Assembly: GCF_019393635.1 (NCBI RefSeq) | Contig: NC_057862.1 | Location: 412,776,169 to 412,840,168, forward strand | Length of the DNA stretch: 64,000 nucleotides | DNA from: Dromiciops gliroides | Taxonomy: Eukaryota > Chordata > Mammalia > Microbiotheria > Microbiotheriidae | Direction of reading: 5' to 3' | In this document: in pieces, positions 55,969 through 64,000 of the stretch | Layout: each line of letters opens with the position of its first letter | Position numbering within the stretch: the stretch's first letter is position 1 | Notes under the pieces: generated by a model | What the model was told of the DNA's origin: nothing | What the model saw: the letters and a program-made list of their open reading frames with translations, nothing else | Database searches by the model: none | Made by a program: the position numbers and the translations under genes

Positions 55969-56740
55969 TGGTATTGCTGTATGATTGTGAGTCAAGGAAC
56001 ACCTTGTTTCTGATGAATTCAAATTGGAGGTGACCCAAAGTGAGGGAGAACTAGTTGCATGGTATGTATAGATAGGATATAGTTTATTACCACTGATGAT
56101 ATACACACAGAATGCAGCTCAAAAGATTTTTAGGAAATTTATAAGCAGAAAAGAAAGTGACTATATTAGATGCTTTGTGGAAAATTTATAGGTTGACATG
56201 GACAAGGATAATGCAGGATGAGATGATAGGGGTAGATTTTATTTTATATGCATCATTGGAGAGGGTATCCATGTTTATTTGTGAAGTATACAAATTTGTT
56301 ATATTCATAATAGGAAAATTATGTAGAAATATAGAAATCAGGGTTGTGATATTTGTTAAAAAGGGATTCTGACTTTTTAAATGAATAATCTTTTTTTGCT
56401 TAGAGGATATGATCTTGACGTGTTAAATGTGGACTTGATGTAAGTACTCTGTTAGTTCATGTTTAATTTTGAGATGAAATGAGATACTCTTAGGGTGAAC
56501 AATTAATAAAAGGGTTGAAGAGTAACCAGCAAGCGTCTGGTAGTGCTCAGCTTCAGCTTTCAGCTTCAGGGGAAATGTCTCTGGTTACCAAGGAATGGTG
56601 ACATGAATGCTTTCAGGCATTCACCAGATCCAAATGAGGTTCTGAAGAGACCTTTGTTGAATTTTGGGGAAAAAGAATTCCTGTTGGCAGGCACCTAAAT
56701 CTTTGTTGTTTGGAAATTGGTAGATTTTAGTTCTGTCATA
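55969..56740. other. AT-rich intronic DNA, nothing recognised
   Basis: No gene or repeat family assigned. Confidence 0.45.
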
Positions 56741-56744
56741 ACTT

Positions 56745-57165
56745 GGAATAGGATTTTAGCAATCTAAGTCAACCTCTTCAGTTTAAAGGTTTCATGTGCT
56801 GAAGTCTAGAGAGGGAAGTGACTTCTGAGGTCACTCAGCTAATTTAGTGGTAGAATTGTGATTAGAACAGGAGTTAACTTTTTTTGTGTGTTATAGGGAA
56901 TCCTTTGATTGTTGGAAACCTATGATCCCTTATTAGAATAATCTTGCTAGTTGCTTTTGTTAGGTGCTTACTATGTACCAGGCTCTGTGCTAAGCACTTT
57001 ACAAATATCTCATTTGACTCTAACAGTAACCCTGTGAAGTAGGTGCTACTATTATCCCCATTTTCCAACTAAGAAAACTGAGGCAAGTAAGTGTCTGAAA
57101 CTGGATTTGAACTCTGGTCTTCTGACTCCAAGCTCAGTGTTCTAGCTACAACACCACCAAGCTGC
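56745..57165 (-). mobile_element. Two antisense MIR-type copies
   Basis: First, at about 56,760-56,870, decayed: GAGGGAAGTGACTTCTGAGG, then CACTCAGCTAATTTAGTGG. Second, at about 56,950-57,165: TTAGGTGCTTACTATGTACC, TGTGCTAAGCACTTTACAAA, CCATTTTCCAACTAAGAAAA, TGGATTTGAACTCTGGTCTT. Confidence 0.75.
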
Positions 57166-57194
57166 CTAATTGAAGGAAATGTTAAATTTTGGCT

Positions 57195-57445
57195 AGAGAT
57201 TAATGAACATAACTAAAATTCCATCTTCTACAGGAAAACTTTCCCAACTCTTCTTAATTCTAGTGCCTTCCCTTTTAAAATTATTTACTTTTTATCCTAT
57301 ATATAGCTTTTTTGTACATGTTTATTTGCTTGTTATCTACCCTGTTATATTGTGAATTCTTTGAGGGCAGGGACTAACTTTTGCCTCTTTGTATCCTTAG
57401 AGGTTAGCAAAGTGCTTGGCATATAAATGTTTATTGACTATTGAC
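57195..57445 (+). mobile_element. L2-type LINE 3-prime end, sense
   Basis: TTCCATCTTCTACAGGAAAA, TTAATTCTAGTGCCTTCCCT, TTTGAGGGCAGGGACTAACT, then AAAGTGCTTGGCATATAAAT, in full L2 3-prime order with few indels. Confidence 0.85.
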
Positions 57446-57489
57446 TATTTTGCCATACTGTGTTGCCTGTTCATATCAGAGTGCTTGAA

Positions 57490-57605
57490 AACTTTTTGTC
57501 TCATTTTGTTTTACAACCTAGTTCTTCTTGCCCTCATTTTGTAAATGAGGACTAGATAGGTCAAATAACTCATTTAGCTTCTGTAAGCAGGTTAGTAGCA
57601 TGGCC
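57490..57605 (-). mobile_element. MIR-type fragment
   Basis: CCCTCATTTTGTAAATGAGG, then TCAAATAACTCATTTAGCTT, antisense MIR wording. Confidence 0.55.
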
Positions 57606-58339
57606 AGTGCCCCTTCTAGTATGAACCTGTTATATAATTATTTTATTCTTTGGTGAGGAATCAGTCACACTGGGCATCATCCCCTTCCATCATTAGAATG
57701 TTAAGGCTGAATATTGATGGCATATGAATGGCAATATCAAAAAAGCTAAACTCTAGGTTAAGCTCTACCTCCATGTCCCCATTCCAAGCTTTAAATATTG
57801 GGGAACTGATTCAGGTGCTGGACTAGAAGATGTTTTTCACATGAGGTATCTTGAGTTGCCCAATCTCTTTCTAATTTTTTTGTCCTATGTCCATGTATAA
57901 ATAAGATCCTGATAGTTGTATAAACGAAACATGGGAACAAAACATCAAAGATTATGAGTAGGAAGGAACATGCTTATTACCTTTTCCTTTATATTGTCTT
58001 TTAGAATGTTAGTGTGAATTTCTTTTTCAAATATGTTATATTACTCTTTTCATTTTCTGTCATTTGAAATCTTCCCACAAAGCCAATTAACTATTCCTTC
58101 CTACCTGCTTCTCAATGTAGAAACAGTTTGTCAGGTAGGTCCTTTTATTTTGAACCGAAGATTGATGAAGTAGTTTCAGCAAATTCCCTGCCAAAATTTT
58201 AAAATTTCAATGACCTGAAATAAAACATTGATTGTGATACTTGAGACTTAATCTTGAATCTCACAGCTAATGTACCTATAACTGATCTGGCTAGATAGGT
58301 TACTTTCCATTGTTCAACATAAGGATAGGGTAATGATAA
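57606..58339. other. AT-rich intronic DNA, nothing recognised
   Basis: No gene or repeat family assigned. Confidence 0.45.
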
Positions 58340-58680
58340 CAGTTCAAATTTACATATGCTTTTCTCAGACCTGTTAAGCAGGGAATGCAACCGTTATTAA
58401 TCTTATTTCCCTATTTTTAAGATGAGGAAACTGAGGCTTTGAGTTTGTAATTGGTGGGGTGGGGCAAGAGAATTAAGTGACTTGCCTAGGGTCACACAGC
58501 TAGTAAGTGTTAAGTGTCTGAGGTCACATTTGAACTCAGGTCTTCTTGAATCCAGGGCTGGTACTTTATCCACTGTGCTACCTAGCTTCCTGTTGAGTTT
58601 GTAATTTAACCGAAGTGACAGAACTGATGCTGGAGTTTAGGTCTTCTCAGTCCTATATTTCTCTTTTCTGCCATGTTGCT
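58340..58680 (-). mobile_element. MIR-type SINE split by a younger SINE
   Basis: Left part 58,360-58,452 (TATTTCCCTATTTTTAAGAT, GAGGAAACTGAGGC). Right part 58,607-58,680 (TGATGCTGGAGTTTAGGTCT). They are contiguous once the insertion at 58,453-58,592 is removed. Confidence 0.75.
58453..58592 (-). mobile_element. WSINE1-like SINE with 14-bp duplication
   Basis: Antisense body TTAAGTGACTTGCCTAGGGT, CACACAGCTAGTAAGTGTTA, CATTTGAACTCAGGTCTTCT, TGTGCTACCTAGCTTCC. TTGAGTTTGTAATT flanks it at 58,439-58,452 and 58,593-58,606. Confidence 0.95.
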
Positions 58681-58759
58681 TCCAAGATAATAGAATTTAT
58701 TTATAAAAGCCAAGTTTTATATATAATTATTATTGACTAGTTAGAGGCCTAAAGTGTTC

Positions 58760-58905
58760 CTGAATTCATAAAGCTATAGAATTTTAGACCTAGAAGAGAT
58801 ATTTGAAGTAATCTAGTTCAACTACATTCTTTTGACAGATGAAGAAATTGGGAGTTTGTGACTTGTCCAAAATCACAGTACTTATAATTAGCTGACATAG
58901 GTTAT
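58760..58905 (-). mobile_element. MIR-type fragment
   Basis: ATAGAATTTTAGACCTAGAA, GTAATCTAGTTCAACTACAT, CAGATGAAGAAATTGGGAG, CTTGTCCAAAATCACAGTAC, antisense order. Confidence 0.7.
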
Positions 58906-59424
58906 TTATCCTCCATTTGATTTGTCACACATTGTTCTGTTGAGAAGAAAAATAGAAGTTGATCAGTTTTCTTCTAGAATTAATTTTGAGGAAGGAAGTA
59001 GTCCTTTAATGTAATTTCTTGAGTAGTTCAGTTATATTAGCAGCCACATCTGTGACTTATTTTCTCTGACAAAGGAGAAAGAAATCATCTTCTAAGGAAG
59101 TCTGGAAAAATTTCACGGAGGGAGTAGTTTTGGAGTTGGCCCTTTGACAGAAGAATTCTCTTTAACAGATAGTATTAGCAAAGGCATAGGATGAGAGAGG
59201 GCAGGAAAAGAAACAGGTCGAGAGTGAAAAAAAGGACTACATAAATCCACCACAGTGAATGGAAGGTACCAATAGAGATATTGATGAGCTGGGTTTGTGG
59301 ATTAAGAACAACAGGAATTCGGGAAATTACACAGATGCATTAACAACAAGGAGGTCTTATACAGGACTCACATAGAATATTTTTAAGGGGAATAGTAAAA
59401 GATAAACTTGATGGGTAGGTTGGA
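58906..59424. other. Unassigned intronic DNA
   Basis: No clear element; the right part may be more L2. Confidence 0.4.
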
Positions 59425-61623
59425 GCCAATCAGTAAATATTTATTAAGGGCCTATTGTGTGTCAGGCAATGTGCTAAGCAAAAGAAAGTCCCTGCTTTCA
59501 AGGAACTTAGTTTAATGGAGGAGAAAACATGTAAATAACTATTACAAACAAACATAACATATCCAGGATAAATTGGAAATAATCAACAGAAGGAAGGGAT
59601 TAGAATAAGAGGGATCAGAAAAGACCTATTATAAAAAGGCGAAATTTTAACAGGAACTTGAAGAGAACCAGGAGGTGAATAAGAGGTAGATAATTCTAGG
59701 CGTGGGGGTCAGTTAGAGAAAATACCTGGAGTTTGGGGAGGGTAGAGTGTCTTAATTGAGGAATAGTAAGGAATCACTGGATCATATTGTACATGGAGGG
59801 GGGTGGTAGAGGTGTAAGAAGACTAGAAAGCTTGAGGGAGGCAGTTATGACAGCTTCAGTTTCCAAACAGGGATTTTATATTTGATCCTGGAAGGTAACA
59901 GAGAGCTGCTAGAGTTTTATTGAATGAAGGGATGGTGTGGTGGTATGGTGTGTGGCAATGGTCAGGGCCTGTGCTTTTTAGGAAGCTGAGTGGAGAAATG
60001 AGGTGGAGTGGGGTTCGACATGTAGTAGGGAGACCAACTAGTAGGCTGTTGGAATAGTCCAGGTGTGAGGTAATGAGGGCCTGCATCAGGGTGAGGGCAT
60101 TGTCAGAGGAGAGAGGGAGGGTGCATATTTGAGAGGTTATGGAGGTAAAATTGACAGACCTTGTCTACAGATTTGCTTTGTGAGGTGAGAAAGAGGGAAG
60201 AGCCTGTGTACTGGGAGAGTGGTGGTGCCTTTGAGAGTAATTGGGAAGATAGGAAGGGGAAATGGTTTAGGGAGAAAGATAGAGTTCAGTTTTGGATATA
60301 TTAACTTTGTTGATTACAGACATACATTTTGAGATGTCCATCCAGTAGCCATTTGGATATGTGAGACTGGATCAGATCAGAAGAGAGATTGGGCTGAATA
60401 GGTAGAATTAGAGGATCAATAGCATAGAAATGATCATTGAATCTGTGGCAGCTGGTGATAAACTAGTGAAATAGTATAGCTGGAGGAGAGAAGAGTGCCA
60501 GAACATAATCCTTTAGGACACATATGCTTAATTTGCCTGATTTGTATAAAGATCCACCAAAGGAGACTCAGGAGTAGTCAGAAAGGTGGGAGGAGAACCA
60601 GGAGAGAATAATGTCATGAAAATCTAGAGAGAAGTGAGTAATAAGGAAAAGAGGGTGATCAATAGTTTTAAAGGTTTGGAAAAGGTCAAGAAGTGATGAT
60701 TGAAAAGAGTCATTAGATTGGCAATGAAGAGATTGTTTAGTAACTTTGGAGAGAACAGTTTTGATTGAATGGTGAGTTTGGAAGCCAGACTAAAGAAAGA
60801 TGAAAGTGAAAGGAAAGGAAGTCTCTGTACCTATCAAACAGTCTAGCGACTAAGGGAGAAGAGATATGGAATGACAGCTGGTAGAGACAGAAGAATTAAG
60901 AAAGGGCTTTGTGATTATGGGGGAGGCAGGGGCATGTTTGTAGGTAGTAGGAAAGCAAACCTGTAGACAGGGAAAGATTGAAGATATGTGGGAGAATAGG
61001 GATGATAGAAGAAGGGTCATCAGTAGGAGAATACAGGTTAGAAAGGATTACTTGTTTCATGTAGATGAGTTCCCCTGATAAGGAGAGGGGCCAACTTTAT
61101 GTGAAATGTGTGAAGAAGGAAGATAGTTGCAGAAGAAATCTGGTTGACTTGAGATGAGGAGGGGGAAGAAATGGAGCTCATGGGGAATGGCCTATTTTAG
61201 GAGGCAAGGTTTTGTTGAGAAGGGTGGGGGAAAAGAATGCATGGGGAAGTTTGAGATGAGATGAAAAATTTTTGAAAAACTGCTATTTTGAGTGGTGGTA
61301 GTTAATTAGGAAGGTATAAAAGAATCTTTGTTGCATTGAGGGCCCAGTTGAAGTTATATAACAAATTTGTAGTGTAAATAAATCATAAATCAGCACTGTT
61401 TTGTGATTTTTTTTTTCCAGCTTTTTTCACTGTTTAAGAGTAAAGACATTGGGTAGTAGGCTGATGCTGGGTAGGGCAAGATAGACCATAAAGTAAAGGG
61501 GGGTAAGGGACATAAAATAAGAAAAGAGGATGGTGTTGCATTGAGCTGGTTCACCAGGGGGTCAAGATAGGGAGGGGAGAAAGGTATAGTACTGATAGGA
61601 AAGAACTGGTAGGGATTGGAGAT

Positions 61624-61880
61624 TGTTGTTGTTTAGTTGATTCATTTAGGTCTGTTTCTTAAAGATCCACTTTGGGGTTTTCTTGGCAAAGATACTGGAG
61701 TAGTTTGCTATTTCCTTCTCCAGCTCAATTTGCAGATGAAGAAACTGAGGTAAACAGGATAAAGTGGCTTGTCCAGGTCACACAGCTAGTGTCTGAGGTA
61801 GGATTTGAACTCCTAAAGATGAATCTTCCTGACTCCAGGTCCCAGGCTCTATCCACTTGGCCAGCCACCATGATGCCCCT
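61624..61880 (-). mobile_element. Marsupial SINE, long-bodied type, inside L2
   Basis: TTGTTGTTGTTTAGTTGATT at the left end, CTTTGGGGTTTTCTTGGCAA, GATACTGGAGTAGTTTGCTA, CAGATGAAGAAACTGAGGTA, GAATCTTCCTGACTCCAGGT; antisense. Confidence 0.9.
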
Positions 61881-62244
61881 GATTGGAGGTAAAAAATAGG
61901 GTGACAGAAAAATAGGCAGAAGGAGCTATAGAATGAAAATAGATTGTGATCAGATAAGGGAATTTTAGAGTTCATGAAAATAATAGTAGGTGTATATTGT
62001 AGGTGGCTGTCTTTGTGTGTTGCTGAGTTAGAGTGAGGTCATGTCAAATGAGTAAGTTGAGGAACTGTGAGGTTAGGGAGCATCAGTTTCTATGTTGAAA
62101 TCCGCTAGTATGGGGACAGGAATTGAGGAAAAGAGACTGTGAGCCAGGCACTGAACTGATTGAGGAAAGAAGAGCTGTGTCCTGGAGGCAGGTAGACAAC
62201 AGCTACCAGATTTTGATTTGGGTGGTAAATAAGAATGGAATCCC

Positions 62245-62490
62245 TGCCTGTGAGATGGAAGTGGATAGAGTCCTGGGTTTGAAGTCAGGAAAACTCATCT
62301 TTGTGAGTTCAAATCTGGCCTCAGACACTAGCTGTGTGACCCTGGGCAAGTCACTTAACTATATCTGCTTCAGTTTCCTCATGTATAAAATGACTTGGAG
62401 AAGGAAATGGTAGACCATTCCAGTATGTTTGCCAAGAAAACCTAAATGGGGGTCACAGAGTCAGAAATGACCGAACAACAACAAGGATTG
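62245..62490 (+). mobile_element. Marsupial SINE, long-bodied type, inside L2
   Basis: GATGGAAGTGGATAGAGTCC, GAGTTCAAATCTGGCCTCAG, CTAGCTGTGTGACCCTGGGC, GGAGAAGGAAATGGTAGACC, then GACCGAACAACAACAAG at the end; sense, opposite to its L2 host and to the SINE at 61.6 kb. Confidence 0.9.
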
Positions 62491-63114
62491 AATGAACCTC
62501 AAAGAAGTACTAAGTGGTGGTAGAAAGGGAGAACCTGGAAGTAGTGATGGGGTGTATGGAGCAAAGTGTTCCAACTCCTTCACCTCAGCTATTGAGTTGG
62601 GGGGATTGAGTGAAAAGGTGCTAGAAAGGGAAGCCAGGTAGACTGTGACATTAGGAGGGATCCTTGACTCTGAGAGCCAGAAAATGGAATGTGGGAAAAG
62701 AAAAGATTTAAGATGAAAGCAAGTTTGTTCTCTGAATTCCAGAGAGCACAGTAGGAGGATGGTAACTTTAGAGTAGAATGTTGAAGTGGTGTTGAGTTAG
62801 ACAGCTGAGGCTACATAATCATTGGTAAGGGCATGGTTATGGGGTGGAGAGGTAGTTAATCATTAGGGAATGAGTTTTGGTAGGCTTTATTGTCCACTGA
62901 GTTTTGTCCCTAGGATGGACTCCTTTTGGGGCCTTTAACAATTCAGACCTGGGGACTAATATTGGGAACCAAAAGAATGGTTTTATTCCCCTTTCCTAGA
63001 GGCGTGAGACCCAGAGTGATGGAAAGGTATTTTGTTTCTTTCTGGGGGCTATTGGATTGTAGAGAATCTTGAATGTCAGGGTCAGTAATTTAAACTTTAT
63101 TACATAGAAAGGAA

Positions 63115-63375
63115 AAAGTGCTTCATGTAGATTCAGAGGACTTGGGTTTCAGTCCAAGCTTTTGCCATTTTAATGTATGACAAAACAGGTTAATAAACAT
63201 CACTGGAACCGCAGTTTTTTCATCTGTAAAATGAGGGGGTTTAAATAGAGCTCTATTAACCTTCTTACTTGGAGTTTCTTGTAAAATGCCCCCCCCTCCC
63301 CAATTTGAGAACATGAGTCATGGATTTAGAGCTGGAAGGAACCTTAGAGATCATTAGTTCCAACCTCTCATATTT
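63115..63375. mobile_element. MIR-type fragments
   Basis: Sense MIR at about 63,120-63,245 (GAGGACTTGGGTTTCAGTCC, TTTCATCTGTAAAATGAGG). Antisense MIR scrap at 63,318-63,370 (GGAACCTTAGAGATCATTAG). A C run lies at 63,289-63,295. Confidence 0.6.
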
Positions 63376-63769
63376 AAAAATATATGCCCTAAGAAATTTG
63401 TATTTCTTTAAAGGGAAAAAAAACCATCCACACTCTCTAAATATATAGTCCACATAAAAAAATGAAACAAAAGATCCACTGTCAATAGGACATTTGTTTA
63501 AGATTTTCTGATTATTGAGATGAATTTGTGCTTAACCATCTACACTCTGTTTCCTTGATAAGCTTGTGATCTATGACTTAAATATTTGCACCCTGCTTAA
63601 GGTTAGATTTTATGATTGCTGTTAAATAACATTCAGAGAATTTTGAACCTTATATAACCTTATTTCATTGGATAATTTAAATTTCTGCTCTTTAAAGATA
63701 AGGATAAGGAATAGATAGTGACTTGGCCTGTGATTTCATTGGTATAAGGAATTCCTAGGTGAAGAAAAT
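63376..63769. other. AT-rich intronic DNA, nothing recognised
   Basis: No gene or repeat family assigned. Confidence 0.45.
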
Positions 63770-63995
63770 TCCTCTATCAGCCACTTAGTGACTTAAAAAA
63801 GCTTCAGTTTCTTCATCTATGCAATCTGTAAAATGAAAAAGTTGAACTAGATGAACAGTCTAGTTCAGTTTAGCCTATGAGCTAAATGATTTGTTTAAAG
63901 TTTGCAAAGGACTGCAAAGTTTATACATATCTCCTCTGATTCTCACAACCACCCTTGGATATTTGTGCTCTAAGTTTGCTTATTTCTTACAGACG
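63770..63995. mobile_element. MIR-type fragments at the window end
   Basis: Sense part: GCTTCAGTTTCTTCATCTAT, then CTGTAAAATGAAAAAGTTGA. Antisense-like part: CTCTGATTCTCACAACCACC. The final TTTCTTACAGACGAG resembles a splice acceptor but is the usual antisense MIR TTTTACAGATGAG wording. Confidence 0.6.
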
Positions 63996-64000
63996 AGTAA

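Larger units (their letters stand above)
59425..62940 (-). mobile_element. Long antisense L2-type LINE (about 3 kb net), broken by two SINEs
   Basis: The left end is the L2 tail in antisense (AAATATTTATTAAGGGCCTA, GTGTCAGGCAATGTGCTAAG), then GATAAATTGGAAATAATCAA and GGAATCACTGGATCATATTG. The minus-strand frame at 59,856-60,086 starts MQALITSHLDYSNSLLVGLP, a good match to the L2/CR1 ORF2 motif around LDYCNSLLAGLP. Further right, GATAGGAAGGGGAAATGGTT, TGGATATATTAACTTTGTTG, AGTGATGATTGAAAAGAGTC and, beyond the SINEs, CAGATAAGGGAATTTTAGAG and GTTTTGTCCCTAGGATGG fit more upstream ORF2 (RT, then endonuclease). Frames are broken by many stops, so it is a fossil, but unusually long for L2. Confidence 0.75.
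39535..64000 (+). other. Putative first intron (donor at 39,535; acceptor not found)
   Basis: Begins GTAAAA after the phase-0 exon. The next 24 kb is AT-rich and full of old transposons, mostly with broken frames, and I found no open frame flanked by convincing acceptor and donor sites. Long first introns are common in mammals. A short second exon could still hide in the unassigned stretches listed separately. Confidence 0.55.

Noticed and set aside
63970..64000. Splice acceptor at the window end (TTTCTTACAG)
   Set aside because: It coincides with the antisense MIR wording TTTTACAGATGAGG, and the following GACGAGTAA stops almost at once.

Overview
The window looks like marsupial nuclear DNA. 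The evidence is many copies of the tRNA-derived SINE that begins GGGCAGCTAGGTGGCGCAGT, LINE-1 tails of the marsupial type, and abundant old L2, CR1/L3-like and MIR/THER-type repeats. There are no operons, no bacterial genes, and only one gene piece that I can support. All repeat assignments are by eye from remembered family consensus, so family names are approximate and edges are good to about 10-30 bases unless a target-site duplication is given.

Region 1 (1 to about 19,540) is a GC-rich tandem array with nested periodicity. Nine units follow each other head to tail (eight complete, one partial), each starting at the same GTTGTGATAC anchor. A standard unit is about 2.25-2.35 kb and is itself built from six related monomers of about 340-365 bp. 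The middle three (called C monomers here) are the most alike, and the last carries a CA-rich microsatellite. The number of C monomers per unit is 3,2,3,3,5,3,3,3, which explains the short unit (1,987 bp) and the long unit (3,096 bp). Each C monomer carries a 17-bp inverted repeat, ACCCTGTCTGACAGGGT; it is perfect in 14 of 25 copies. I saw no SINE or LINE insertion in the array. It ends in a diverged partial unit and then passes into AT-rich DNA.

Region 2 (about 19,540 to 38,700) is intergenic DNA packed with old transposons. It holds CR1/L3-like, L2, MIR and LINE-1 pieces, several SINEs with clear target-site duplications, and a dense block of sense and antisense L2 fragments between 32 and 38.5 kb.

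Region 3 (38,800 to 39,540) is a CpG-island promoter with an NRF1-type site, an inverted CCAAT box and GC boxes, followed by a first coding exon of 33 codons ending at a consensus splice donor. I do not recognise the gene.

Region 4 (39,535 to 64,000) is most simply read as the first intron of that gene. It is AT-rich, with scattered MIRs and SINEs, an L2 copy of about 1.4 kb, a zone of antisense LINE-1-like sequence with nested insertions (49-54 kb), and a long antisense L2 of about 3.5 kb broken by two SINEs (59.4-62.9 kb). I found no second exon.

The best candidate for something undescribed is the nested array, with its conserved dyad and visible unequal-crossover products, ending about 19 kb upstream of a CpG-island promoter.
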